DNA from: Nostoc sp. CHAB 5834 | GTDB taxonomy: Bacteria > Cyanobacteriota > Cyanobacteriia > Cyanobacteriales > Nostocaceae | Assembly (NCBI GenBank): GCA_020829485.1 | Contig: JAIVFU010000026.1 | Location: 15,665 to 79,664, forward strand | DNA length: 64,000 nucleotides | Direction: 5' to 3' | Part shown: one piece after another, positions 25,649-34,505 of the stretch | How positions within the stretch are numbered: the stretch's first letter is position 1 | How the letters are laid out: every line of letters begins with the position of its first letter | The notes under the pieces: model-generated | Databases searched by the model: none | What the model was told of the DNA's origin: nothing | The model's input: only the letters and a program-made list of their open reading frames with translations | Translations under genes and position numbers: made by a program

Positions 25649-26137
25649 GAAGTAGCGTAGATACATATCGGACAAGCATTGCTCATCAACTCAACGTAAA
25701 AGCCATGTCCCGCAAGGAACTGAAGTTCCTTGCTAATAGCGAAAGTCATCTGAAGATAACTAAAATATAGCCAAAAATCTTTAGTCTACTTGAGTAGACT
25801 TTAGCTATTAGCCTTGAACTTTAGTTCCAGGCGGGTGAGCTCGCCAACAGTTAAGCTATTTCTTCTCTTTAGTTGACACCAATGAGCAATGCGCTTTACC
25901 CCTACTGCGTGTTGCTTTAGACGATGATACATACCTAGAGTTAGAGAATACTTGTATTGGGTAATACTAAATGTAGTAAAGCTAGTAGTCTGTCAAAATG
26001 AATTTGACAGACTACTAGCTTTTGCCGAAATAGCCCAAGACAAGCCAATGCTTAATTATTATGCAAAAGGTCAAACCCCAGTCCAAACGCACAGGACACT
26101 ATAAATTCCTGACGACAAAAACCATACAGGATTAATT
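25649..26137. other. intergenic with fold-back repeats
   Basis: Bases 25708-25860 hold nested dyads: CAAGGAACTGAAGTTCCTTG, AGTCTACTTGAGTAGACT and a distal GAACTTTAGTTCC, then GGCGGGTGAGCTCGCC. The motif GACTTT-xx-CTATTAGCC is shared with the interior of the element at 60450-60618. The remainder shows no gene. Confidence 0.6.
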
Positions 26138-26776
26138 TTATATGAAGCGTAATCGGAATGACTGACGACACCCACCACTACGCTTATCTGTGTCAATGCG
26201 GAATGTTACGGGCATAGATGGAGTAACGGTAAAAGTCCCTGCGTTCCCGCATTGTCCTGGATCACCATCGGGTGTGAACCTCACATCAAGAATAATATCG
26301 TTGCGACCAAACAAGTAAAACGTCTGCTGACAACCACCGCTGCGATTGTCTGCATCAATTCGGTAAGGATTGCTATAGGTAATATTTTGCCCTGAAAGGT
26401 TTGTTGGAATTACCCAGAAACCAGGATTGCCACATTGACCAGGATCGCCGTCAGGTTGAAAGTTAACATATAAACTCAGCCCACTAAGGACGTTTCCCGG
26501 ATCTATGAGTGCAAAGGACTGTAAACAGCCGCCAGATCTTCCATCAGTGTCTATCCTTACTTCTGGAGTCCATTGATTGATAGATGTTACGAATTCACCG
26601 TATGCTGCACCATTGCATTGAGAAATATCACCATCACCGATAAAACGCTGGGCAAATAATGGAAAGATACTAGTTTGTGCGAAAGCTTTGCTTTGTAGAA
26701 CAACCAACGTACCTTGTAAGAAAACACCTAATCCTGCTGTTAAACCTAAAATTTTGGACAGGTTAAATAATTTCAT
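26138..26776 (-). CDS. secreted protein with three Cys-rich repeats
   Basis: A 212-residue exported protein. I start it at the ATG at 26776, which has GGAGGTAGGTTT before it; upstream residues in the longer frame are not signal-like. The signal peptide MKLFNLSKILGLTAGLGVFLQ...KAFAQT ends near residue 35. The mature part repeats the pair RIDxDxRSGGCxQxF and FxPDGDPGQCGNxG about every 55 residues, three times for the first motif. The regular cysteines suggest disulfides in the periplasm or outside, and the DxDxR loops could bind calcium. I do not recognise a named family. Confidence 0.8.
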   Translation of the reverse strand: MKLFNLSKILGLTAGLGVFLQGTLVVLQSKAFAQTSIFPLFAQRFIGDGDISQCNGAAYGEFVTSINQWTPEVRIDTDGRSGGCLQSFALIDPGNVLSGLSLYVNFQPDGDPGQCGNPGFWVIPTNLSGQNITYSNPYRIDADNRSGGCQQTFYLFGRNDIILDVRFTPDGDPGQCGNAGTFTVTPSMPVTFRIDTDKRSGGCRQSFRLRFI

Positions 26777-27448
26777 AAACCTACCTCCGATAAAGCTTTG
26801 TTCTGAAAACAGCGCTGAGATGCGATAACGGTCAAGTCGTACAGTTAAGTACTCATCACAAAATAATGCAGATACGAAAACTATTAGTCTTCGAGGTTCA
26901 AAACAAAGACCAATAGATGATTTCTGCAAGAATTTTTTTTAGTTGTAGGCTCAGTTTTGCTGCGGAGCAGCCCTGTTCTGATTACCTCCACTATTTTGTA
27001 ACAGCTATCTGTAATGATGCTTAAAAGCATTTACTAGCTGTCTTAGTTATACATCTATTGATGGTATTTGTATATAAGCAAGTCCGTGGTGAAAAATCTA
27101 CTTATGCAAGGAAGTGTAAAATCAGCAGAGAGCTTATAAATTAATCCTTACAGGGTTTTTACTTCGGAGATGTTAACTGAAGCAAATTACTAGATTTTTC
27201 CTAAATGCATCACTTAACAGTTTAATAACATCTATCTTTGGGATAATCTTTCTTTCGATTAAGTATTAACTCCCTGGAGATAGAGCCACTTGTCTAATCT
27301 CAGAGGTTATTCTGAGAACAACCAACAGTTGAGTAGCAAATAAAACTCAATATTTATCAGCAACATAAATTTTTAAGCTCATTAAAACCTCTTGTTCTTA
27401 CAAAACTTTAGTTTGTCAAAATCATATCGAGGAGTGAAATCAACAGCT
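26777..27448. other. long divergent intergenic region
   Basis: About 670 AT-rich bases between two divergent genes. One short dyad, TCTCAGA-GGTTAT-TCTGAGA, lies at 27298-27317 and could be an operator for the gene at 27449. No other gene seen. Confidence 0.45.
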
Positions 27449-27901
27449 ATGTCTATTCCCAATGAACACGAAAGCAAAAACAGTGAAATCAAGCAAGAAT
27501 CTTACACTGATACTAATGGTAATATTCACACTGACTTAACGCGAACCACTGAAACAGTCAAGAACAGCGCAGCTAATCCCAACTCTTACACTAACGGTTA
27601 CGTACAAGGTCGAAATACTGAGCGTAACTACCAGCAAGCTGATTTAGCCGAGCGTGATAATAATAATGCTAGTCGTGGTTTGCTGTTGGGTATTATCATT
27701 ACTTCCCTGCTTGGTTTGGTTGTAGGTGGCGTTTGGTACTTCAACCAGCAGAATAACGCAGCCGTTGATAATATTGTGCCGATCGCGGTTCCTGTACCAA
27801 GTAGTAGTCCAACTCCTAGTGCTTCTCCTCAAACAAAAACTTTCCAGTTAGAGCCTGTACCTCCTGCTCTAATGTTCTTGCGTAGGCATAGCCCGTCGTA
27901 G
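27449..27901 (+). CDS. single-pass membrane protein, C-terminus altered by a repeat
   Basis: A 150-residue protein starting MSIPNEHESKNSEIKQESYT (ATG at 27449; GAGGAG lies about 17 bases upstream). A polar N-terminal half with QxxxYxDxNGNxH is followed by one membrane helix (GLLLGIIITSLLGLVVGGVWYF, about 80-101) and a proline/serine outer tail. The final residues LRRHSPS come from a small dispersed repeat (27880-27908), which supplies the stop. The original protein was probably longer. Confidence 0.75.
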   Translation: MSIPNEHESKNSEIKQESYTDTNGNIHTDLTRTTETVKNSAANPNSYTNGYVQGRNTERNYQQADLAERDNNNASRGLLLGIIITSLLGLVVGGVWYFNQQNNAAVDNIVPIAVPVPSSSPTPSASPQTKTFQLEPVPPALMFLRRHSPS

Positions 27902-27908
27902 ACATCGC
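27880..27908 (+). repeat. small dispersed repeat at a gene end
   Basis: Same unit as 3510-3538 (core TAGCCCGTCGTAGACATCGC), with one base different. It encodes the last residues and stop of the membrane protein. Confidence 0.8.
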
Positions 27909-28098
27909 TCTTTAAGTTGTGGCATCCATTGAATGTGTTTTTGCCTTAAGTTCAATGAGTTGTTTTGGAGGTTTTAAGACGCACAGCCAGAAAATGCCTG
28001 CCTAGTTGGAATGTAAGGATGTGCAATTCTGAGTAGAGCGATTGCCAATGCTGTTCACCTTAGTTTGAGTTAGTTACTTCTGAATTCTCCAATCTTCA

Positions 28099-28151
28099 AG
28101 AAACCGCCCCAAGCTGCTGATATCTATCCATCGTAGCTTCAGGCGGTTTCT
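28099..28151 (+). terminator. hairpin terminator candidate
   Basis: AGAAACCGCC at 28099-28108 pairs perfectly with GGCGGTTTCT at 28142-28151; AAGCT/AGCTT pairs inside. The following sequence is GCTTTGTATT, a weak T tract. It lies 200 bases beyond the membrane-protein gene. Confidence 0.55.
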
Positions 28152-28189
28152 GCTTTGTATTATGGATTTAAATTAACATTGACCGATGA

Positions 28190-28243
28190 GGGCTGTCATT
28201 TGTCCTTTGTCATTTGTCATTTATTTAGACCAATGACCAATGA
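28190..28243. repeat. STRR heptads, TTTGTCA / TGACCAA type
   Basis: Several TTTGTCA-type heptads are followed, after a short spacer, by ATGACCAATGACTAATGAC. The two blocks are near-complementary and can fold back. The second block runs into the 3' end of the phosphoesterase gene. Confidence 0.65.
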
Positions 28244-29098
28244 CTAATGACTAACTAAGGTAATTACAGTCACTTCAGGCGGACAAAATAAACGTCCTGG
28301 TTTATAAGTTCCTAAACCACGGTTGACATATAGTTGATTTTCTTCTACCTTGTGAAACCCTTGTGCCCACTCCCAATATCGCACGACTTTAGAACAGTCT
28401 CCCAGGAAAAATGTTACCCAACGCCGTAATTTTTTGGGAATTTGTTTGAGTAGCTTTTTATAATGGAGTACTAGAGGGCCAATGCCTGGAATTACGATAT
28501 GACCACCGTGGGTATGACCAGATAGTTGCAAATCTACCCGCCATTGTTGCAATATTTTTGCTGTATCTGGGTTATGGGATAAAACGATACGGGGTGTAAC
28601 CGAGTCTAATTGATTCATGACTGGTGCAGGGTAAAATTCCCGTGACCAATAATCAGCTAATCCTACCAATGGTAATTGTTTTCCTAATGGATAGGCGATT
28701 TCATTCCAAAGCACATGCACCCCAATGCTGGTTAACGCCTGTGTAACTTCTGCTTTTGAGTGGCTGTAATAGATATCGTGATTACCAAGTACGGCATAGA
28801 TACCACAGCGACTTTGTAGATGTTTGAGTCGATGCACCAATTGGTGAATCGGCGTTGGATCATCAGTTACGTAGTCACCAGTTAATAGAATTAAATCTGG
28901 TTCAGCTTCATTAGTAAATGCGATCGCTTTTTCTAACATTTCTTCCGACAGGCGCAAACCATCGTAGTGAAAATCTGACAACTGCACTAGCGTTGTACCT
29001 TGTAAAGATGCTGGAAGTTCCGCAATCTTAACCGTGATTTTATCTACTCTTAAATGTCCCGTAAACAACCAATGCATAAGGCAACCGATACTCCTCAT
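28244..29098 (-). CDS. calcineurin-like metallophosphoesterase, copy 1
   Basis: A 284-residue member of the YkuE/YaeI-type phosphoesterases. All five metal-site motifs are present: VQLSDFHYDG, LLTGDYVTD, VLGNHDIYY, VLSHNPD and LSGHTHGGH. No signal peptide; a basic C-terminal third. YaeI relatives act on phospholipid headgroups, but the substrate here is not shown. It is a tandem duplicate of the next gene upstream (29274-30125), roughly 75% identical by eye. Confidence 0.9.
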   Translation of the reverse strand: MRSIGCLMHWLFTGHLRVDKITVKIAELPASLQGTTLVQLSDFHYDGLRLSEEMLEKAIAFTNEAEPDLILLTGDYVTDDPTPIHQLVHRLKHLQSRCGIYAVLGNHDIYYSHSKAEVTQALTSIGVHVLWNEIAYPLGKQLPLVGLADYWSREFYPAPVMNQLDSVTPRIVLSHNPDTAKILQQWRVDLQLSGHTHGGHIVIPGIGPLVLHYKKLLKQIPKKLRRWVTFFLGDCSKVVRYWEWAQGFHKVEENQLYVNRGLGTYKPGRLFCPPEVTVITLVSH

Positions 29099-29273
29099 AC
29101 CAGCGCTTACAGCTTACCAAAATTAAAATGTAACTTGATAAACTGCAATAATTTATGTCATCTACTCCAGACACAATTAACTAATTGATTGAAATTCTGA
29201 AACTAAACTACAGGTACTTATTAGCCAGAATACCTGCTGTGATTCTGTTCTTGAATTTTGAAATTTGGATTAC

Positions 29274-30125
29274 TTACTCATCCTGTAGGGTGATTATAGT
29301 AACTTCTGGGCGGCAAAATAAGCGTCCTGGGAGGTAAGTTCCCAAACCACGATTGACATATAACTGATTTTTTCCCAGATGATGCAAACCCTGTGACCAT
29401 TCCCAATGGTTGACTACAGAAACATTTTCTGACAACAATGGAAATCGATGCTGCGCTTTTTTGGGTATTTTTTCTGTAAGCTTTTCGTAAAAAAACATTG
29501 CAGGGCCAATTCCGGGAATCACGATTTGACCACCGTGAGTATGACCAGATAATTGTAAGTCAACTCGCCATGTTTGCAGTATCTCCGCAGTATCTGGGTT
29601 GTGGGATAAAACAATGCGGGGTGTATCGGGGTTTAGTTGATTCATAACTGGTGCAGGATTAAATTCCTGTGACCAATAATCAGCTAGTCCTACCAATGGC
29701 AATTCTTTTCCTAGTGGATAGGTAATTTCGTTCCAAAGTACATGAATTCCAATGCTAGTAAGAGCATCTGTAACTTCTGTTTTTGCGTTTTTGTAATGTA
29801 TATCGTGATTGCCAAGAACAGCATAGATACCATTGCGACTTTGCAAATGTTTAAGTCGAAGTATCAGTTGGTGAATCGGCGCGGGATCGTCAGTTACGTA
29901 GTCACCAGTTAATAAAATTAAATCTGGTTTAGCTTTGTTAGTAAATGCGATCGCTTTTTCTAACATCTCTTCCGACAGCCGCAAACCATCGTAGTGAAAA
30001 TCTGACAACTGCACCAGCTTCTGACCTTGTAAAGATGCAGGCAACCCTGTAATGTTAACCGTCAATTTCTCTATACTCAACGGCCCAGATAACAACCAAT
30101 GCATAAGACGTTCACTAAAGCTCAA
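29274..30125 (-). CDS. calcineurin-like metallophosphoesterase, copy 2
   Basis: A 283-residue paralogue of the preceding entry with the same five motifs (VQLSDFHYDG, LLTGDYVTD, VLGNHDIHY, VLSHNPD, LSGHTHGGQ). Most differences lie in the C-terminal third (FFYEKLTEKIPKKAQHRFPLL) and near the N-terminus, so the copies may differ in membrane contact or substrate. The gap of 175 bases suggests separate expression or a loose operon. Confidence 0.9.
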   Translation of the reverse strand: MSFSERLMHWLLSGPLSIEKLTVNITGLPASLQGQKLVQLSDFHYDGLRLSEEMLEKAIAFTNKAKPDLILLTGDYVTDDPAPIHQLILRLKHLQSRNGIYAVLGNHDIHYKNAKTEVTDALTSIGIHVLWNEITYPLGKELPLVGLADYWSQEFNPAPVMNQLNPDTPRIVLSHNPDTAEILQTWRVDLQLSGHTHGGQIVIPGIGPAMFFYEKLTEKIPKKAQHRFPLLSENVSVVNHWEWSQGLHHLGKNQLYVNRGLGTYLPGRLFCRPEVTIITLQDE

Positions 30126-30540
30126 TCATAGCGCTAACAGCTTAACGAAACATCCTCGATTTGTGTCTATAGATCAGTACAGCTTCTTAAAAATTGAATG
30201 AAAACTAATCAAAAGCGCTGAAAGTTAGACATAATAAAACTTTTTAGCCTAAATTCCACTTTTTTGCACAGATATTCGATTCAACCCAAATAAGAAAACC
30301 CCTCTGCTTTGGTCGTAGTAAAGTCATTACAACGCAGAGGGATTTCATTTTTTATTTTTGTATAGCGTATAGGCAGATTTTAAAGATAATGCTGGCAAAA
30401 AACCAGTTTCTCTGATGTTGTGTTTATTCTAACCTGCCTACTCAGTTGAGCCTAGTAAAGTACAGCGTAAATAACACACCCATTCAAAATGGCCAAAAAG
30501 TCTACCCTATAAGCTTTTTGACTTTTGACTTCCTGCGGTA
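30126..30540. other. intergenic with terminator
   Basis: Contains the hairpin at 30299-30341 and otherwise AT-rich DNA without a recognised gene. Confidence 0.5.
30299..30341 (-). terminator. hairpin terminator candidate
   Basis: CCCCTCTGC and GCAGAGGG pair across a 26-base loop; on the minus strand GGTTTTCTTATTT follows. It lies 200 bases after the pentapeptide gene, on its strand, and upstream of the phosphoesterase gene. Confidence 0.5.
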
Positions 30541-30996
30541 CTATTCCCAATCGGGAATCTGGGCATCTTCTCCACCAACCCCGATTCCAGTGTTAAAGAT
30601 TTCGGCATCAGTGAGGTTGAGATCATTCATTGATGCTTTATACACATTAGAATCGTGAATCGTAGCGCGAGTAAAATTTACGCCGTTGAGATTGGTTTGC
30701 TTCAAATTCACATTGGTTACATAAGCTGATGTTAGGTTAGCACCTGCCAAGTTTGCACCAGTTAAGTCAGCACCTTCGAGGTTAGCCCCTACAAGGTTGG
30801 CTCCTTGGAGCTTCGAGCCTCTTAAGTCAGCACCAATTAAATGAGCGCCACTAAGGTTAGCTCCCGATAAATTGCAGTTAACACATGCCCCAGTTGAAAG
30901 CAGCTTTTCTAAGTCCTGCGGATTCTCGGCTCTAACCAAGCTAGTGAAAAATAGGGGAGTTGCTAAGGCCATGGCCGCTAATAGCTGGAGTTTCAT
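30541..30996 (-). CDS. secreted pentapeptide-repeat protein
   Basis: A 151-residue exported protein. A signal peptide (MKLQLLAAMALATPLFFTSLVRA) is followed by a short helix DLEKLLSTGACVNCNLSGANL, then about 13 A(N/D)LxG-type pentapeptides forming a right-handed beta helix. The CVNCNL start with two cysteines before the repeats is common in cyanobacterial lumen or periplasmic members. Function of these is unknown. Confidence 0.9.
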   Translation of the reverse strand: MKLQLLAAMALATPLFFTSLVRAENPQDLEKLLSTGACVNCNLSGANLSGAHLIGADLRGSKLQGANLVGANLEGADLTGANLAGANLTSAYVTNVNLKQTNLNGVNFTRATIHDSNVYKASMNDLNLTDAEIFNTGIGVGGEDAQIPDWE

Positions 30997-31269
30997 AATT
31001 TTCCCCCTTAAATAATCAAGTTGCGTCCGTTCTGTCCCTCACAACTCTATTATCTCATTAAACTTCTTTAGGTCAATCTATCTCTTGACAACTTAGTTGT
31101 GATATGAGACAGGGATAACGGTAATCTAAAAATGCTGTTAATTCTAATTTTTGGCGATTTTTACTTGACAATCCTTGAAAAACTGCCAGTGTTAAATCAA
31201 TATTAAATCTTTTTAAAAGTTTGCATTACTTGCCATGATTTGGTTATTTTGATAAGTATTTATACTTCT

Positions 31270-32133
31270 TTAAGTCCTCAGAAATTCTTGCATATACTGA
31301 TTAACCAATTCAGGTTGTTCTTGCTGCACCCAATGACCACAATTAGGTATGTACTTGATTTGAAAATCCCTGATGTATGCTGCGGTGTCGTAGGTTAGCT
31401 CCTTGCCAAGTGCAGTATCATTTTCTCCCCAAATCATCAGTGTTGGCACTTCTAAAACGCCCCAATTTGGATTTAACATTCTCTGTTGAAAAATATTGCG
31501 GTAGTAGTTCAACATTGCAGTGAGGGCACCGCGTTTTGCAGCAGCATTTTTATAAGCGTCAATATCCGCTTTGGTAAAAGCACTCTTGTTAACTGCTGTA
31601 CCTTTAAAAGCTGTTTCAATTGCTTGGTAGTCTGAAGATTGTAAAAGTAATTCTGGTATCCACGGTAGTTGAAAGAAGAATATATAGTTGCTACGTAGCA
31701 ACTGTTGGGGAGTGCGTAACCCTTGGGCAAATTTGGCAGGATGAGGCAGGTTAAGAATAATCAATTGCTCTAACATTTCGGGGTGAGTGTATGCAAAATT
31801 CCAAGCGATCGCACCACCCCAATCATGTCCAACTAATACACATTTTTGGTATCCTAATCCTTTAATTACTCCTTCAACATCTTTGATAAACTCATCCATT
31901 ACATAAGCTGATTGCTCATCTGGTTTATCACTATCGTTGTAGCCACGCAAGTCAAGAGCAACGACTTTAAAATCTTGGGCAAATTCTGGTATTTGATGCC
32001 GCCAAGAGTACCAAAACTCAGGAAACCCATGCAACATCAACATTAAAGGGCCTTCACCTTGGGTAACGTAGTGTAGTTTTACCCCATTGGTAGTTATATA
32101 TTCGTGTTTCCAAAAACTTTCTATTAGAGACAT
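31270..32133 (-). CDS. alpha/beta hydrolase, epoxide-hydrolase-like
   Basis: A 287-residue soluble hydrolase. Seen: LMLHGFPEFWYSWRHQIPEF (oxyanion HGFP), nucleophile elbow VGHDWGGAIAW with an aspartate instead of serine, acid in MIWGENDTAL and the His of NCGHWVQQEQP. An aspartate nucleophile points to epoxide hydrolase or haloalkane dehalogenase chemistry rather than an esterase; HGFPEFWYSW fits the epoxide-hydrolase group best. I start at the ATG at 32133, three codons into the longest frame. Confidence 0.88.
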   Translation of the reverse strand: MSLIESFWKHEYITTNGVKLHYVTQGEGPLMLMLHGFPEFWYSWRHQIPEFAQDFKVVALDLRGYNDSDKPDEQSAYVMDEFIKDVEGVIKGLGYQKCVLVGHDWGGAIAWNFAYTHPEMLEQLIILNLPHPAKFAQGLRTPQQLLRSNYIFFFQLPWIPELLLQSSDYQAIETAFKGTAVNKSAFTKADIDAYKNAAAKRGALTAMLNYYRNIFQQRMLNPNWGVLEVPTLMIWGENDTALGKELTYDTAAYIRDFQIKYIPNCGHWVQQEQPELVNQYMQEFLRT

Positions 32134-32326
32134 ATATAGCAATCCGATTTGATTTCTGAATCACTCGTAGAGGTAAGGGACTCTTTACTGGGAAGAAGGA
32201 ACAAAGGTGTACTGAGTCTGACGGGGCGACAAAATAGGCTAAAAAGCTTATGAGATAAAGAATGCAGCAATTTATGGTAGAATAAAGATAGGTTTAGTTT
32301 TGTCAATAAAACTAATAAGATTAATA

Positions 32327-32666
32327 ATGTTACCTAAATTATACCAAACACATCTCAAAAGTCAACTGAGTACAGCCGAATATCTCTTACTGCAAATTTT
32401 GATTAACGTGCTGCAAGTGATTAAGAAAGGTGGATACTAATGTATCTGATAAACGCTTAATAGCTCTAATTTTATTGATAGCGATCGCCTACACCGGAGC
32501 GACAATTTCTGGACAAAAAATTAAACGTAAAGGTGTCCAAAAATATGTTCGTCGTGTTAAAGAATATGGACGTACAGCCAGGCGGCATAGCAGTTTTTAT
32601 ATTGGCTTATATGGTCAAACTTGGGTCAATTGTGTAGAATCATGTCAAGATTTAGTCACGGATTAA
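32327..32666 (+). pseudogene. IS4-type transposase remnant with internal deletion
   Basis: Bases 32327-32440 encode MLPKLYQTHLKSQLSTAEYL and end at a stop; a second frame from 32430 encodes KRLIALILLIAIAYTGATIS, then GQKIKRKGVQKYV and RRHSSFYIGLYGQTW. I recall both blocks as the start and the C-terminal part of IS4-family transposases common in Nostoc. The catalytic middle of several hundred residues is absent, so the gene is dead. I could not define its inverted ends. Confidence 0.65.
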
Positions 32667-32954
32667 ATCAGATTAAGTCGCAATAAGTGTAAGTATTATT
32701 TACGAGGTAGGAGGGCTATAGAGCTTATTTTATCAGTATCCTAGCCTTTTTTGTAGATTATATCAGCGAGGTCTTGTCTGTCATTTGCCATTAGTTATTT
32801 TGTAAGAATTCAGGAGACGCGATTAATCGCGTCTGTACAAAAATTAGAAGTCAGAATAGCTAGAAAATCAAGGGTGGTAAAGCTGCTTAATTTTCTTCAA
32901 ATTATGAAATTGGGGTTTCCAAACCTGATAAATTCTAGATTCTGAATTCTTATA
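32667..32954. other. intergenic with 20-bp palindrome
   Basis: The perfect palindrome AGACGCGATTAATCGCGTCT at 32815-32834 recurs at 35741-35760 and 61852-61871, and with one change at 58237-58256. A TGTACA tag follows or precedes it each time. Confidence 0.75.
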
Positions 32955-33827
32955 TTACAAATACTTCTGCAACAATAACCCTAACTTTTCCTTCGTCGTC
33001 GCTGGTGCTTTATCCAACTGAGTCAAAATCGCATACTGCAACGCCGAATGCGCCTCACTGGTTGGTGGATTTTCACTCAAGCGCCGCACAGTTTCTTGAA
33101 TCACCTTTTGAGCATTCACAGCATTCCGCAGCAAATTGCCAATTACCAATTCCACTGTTACACTGTCATGATCTGGATGCCAACAATCATAATCTGTCAC
33201 TAGCGCTAAAGTTGAGTATGCAATTTCGGCTTCCCTGGCCAACTTCGCCTCTGGTAAATTCGTCATCCCAATGATTGTTGCACCCCAACTGCGGTAAAGA
33301 TTCGATTCCGCCTTAGTGGAAAAAGCTGGCCCTTCCATACACACATAAGTACCGCCGCGATGGAGAGTAACTTCTGGTAAATTGAGAGATGCGATCGCAT
33401 CTGCCAACACAAGAGCCAAATTCTTACAAATCGGATCGCCAAAAGCAATGTGAGCAACAATTCCCTCACCGAAAAACGTTGAAATCCGATTTTTTGTTCT
33501 GTCAATAAACTGATCTGGCACCACCATATCCAGTGGTTTCGCCTCTTCCTTCAAGGAACCCACAGCACTAGCTGAAATTAAATACTTCACACCCAATTGC
33601 TTCATCGCATAGATATTAGCGCGAAACGGTAACTCAGAGGGTGACAGCGTGTGATTACGACCATGACGCGCCAAAAAAGCTACCCTCGTACCATCTAAAG
33701 TCCCTAGAATCAAAGCATCTGATGGTGAACCAAAGGGGGTTTGGACATGCACCTCTTCTATATCTTTCAGTGCGTCCATTTTATACAGACCACTACCACC
33801 AATAATCCCAATACTAGCTTGAGCCAT
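32955..33827 (-). CDS. mtnP: S-methyl-5'-thioadenosine phosphorylase
   Basis: A 290-residue trimeric phosphorylase that splits methylthioadenosine, from polyamine synthesis, into adenine and methylthioribose-1-phosphate. Motifs: [14 protein letters not shown] (phosphate site), [86 protein letters not shown]. Typical length. Stands alone; adenine salvage is its likely output. Confidence 0.95.
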   Translation of the reverse strand: MAQASIGIIGGSGLYKMDALKDIEEVHVQTPFGSPSDALILGTLDGTRVAFLARHGRNHTLSPSELPFRANIYAMKQLGVKYLISASAVGSLKEEAKPLDMVVPDQFIDRTKNRISTFFGEGIVAHIAFGDPICKNLALVLADAIASLNLPEVTLHRGGTYVCMEGPAFSTKAESNLYRSWGATIIGMTNLPEAKLAREAEIAYSTLALVTDYDCWHPDHDSVTVELVIGNLLRNAVNAQKVIQETVRRLSENPPTSEAHSALQYAILTQLDKAPATTKEKLGLLLQKYL

Positions 33828-33959
33828 GATTCTGACCTGTTCCTTGCTGATCTGCTAAGTTATTTTACCGAAAAGGGGAGTAGCAGAGAAACCAAGAAAC
33901 AAAGCGATTGCATTTCGTGCCCAGAAAGAAGAGAAATTGAAAGTTAATTCACCTATCAG

Positions 33960-34118
33960 AATTAATCGGACAGATCAGTAGTGATCTGTCCCATTAGTTA
34001 TGAAGGGTTTGTAGTGAGCGATTTATCGCTCAAATCAAGGACTAAAGTCCTTACTACGAACTTTTATAACCCATCAAAATTTTTGGGACAGACTACTACT
34101 GGTCTGTCCCATTAATTT
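33960..34118. repeat. nested fold-back element
   Basis: The outer arms (TTAATCGGACAGATCAGTAG left; GGTCTGTCCCATTAATTT right) are inverted over about 45 bases. Each arm is itself a hairpin (GGACAGATCA/TGATCTGTCC; GGGACAGAC/GTCTGTCCC). The centre holds GAGCGATTTATCGCTC and AAGGACTAAAGTCCTT, the last also present at 42677-42730. Confidence 0.75.
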
Positions 34119-34130
34119 TACGGGGCTGCT

Positions 34131-34164
34131 AGATCCCCGACAACTTCCGCGAAGTCGGGGATCT
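34131..34164. terminator. perfect hairpin
   Basis: AGATCCCCGAC at 34131-34141 pairs with GTCGGGGATCT at 34154-34164, with ACTTC/GAAGT pairing further inside. Very stable, but no T-run on either side; it is probably a repetitive extragenic palindrome. Confidence 0.6.
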
Positions 34165-34505
34165 GAACACCACTAACCTCTCAAAAAAACTTGACTTCCG
34201 GGTTTTAGCAATCCAATCTCCGATAATGTTTGCAGATTAATAGTTAAGTTCCGTGGGTTTAAATCCCCCGGTTCAAAAATCACGCAAGTTTTGTGTTGGG
34301 GTTAAATCCCCATTACAAAACAAAATTGACGTTAGCGACACAGGAGCGTCATTACGAATTATCTAATTGTCAGCATAGCGTTTAATCTATCCTCAACGTA
34401 TACAAATATTAAGTAAATGTACTCCTGAGCAGCAAAACAAAGCAAGCGTTATACTTTTGGGAAAAGGCTTGTTTTTACCTCTGCTTTTAACATTTTCATA
34501 AATCA

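Larger units (their letters stand above)
33828..34505. other. intergenic rich in fold-back repeats
   Basis: Holds the nested element at 33960-34118, the hairpin at 34131-34164, and AT-rich sequence upstream of the phosphodiesterase. No gene seen. Confidence 0.6.

Noticed and set aside
32327..32666. Two separate small genes
   Set aside because: Both match, from memory, opposite ends of one IS4-type transposase, so a deleted remnant is the simpler reading.
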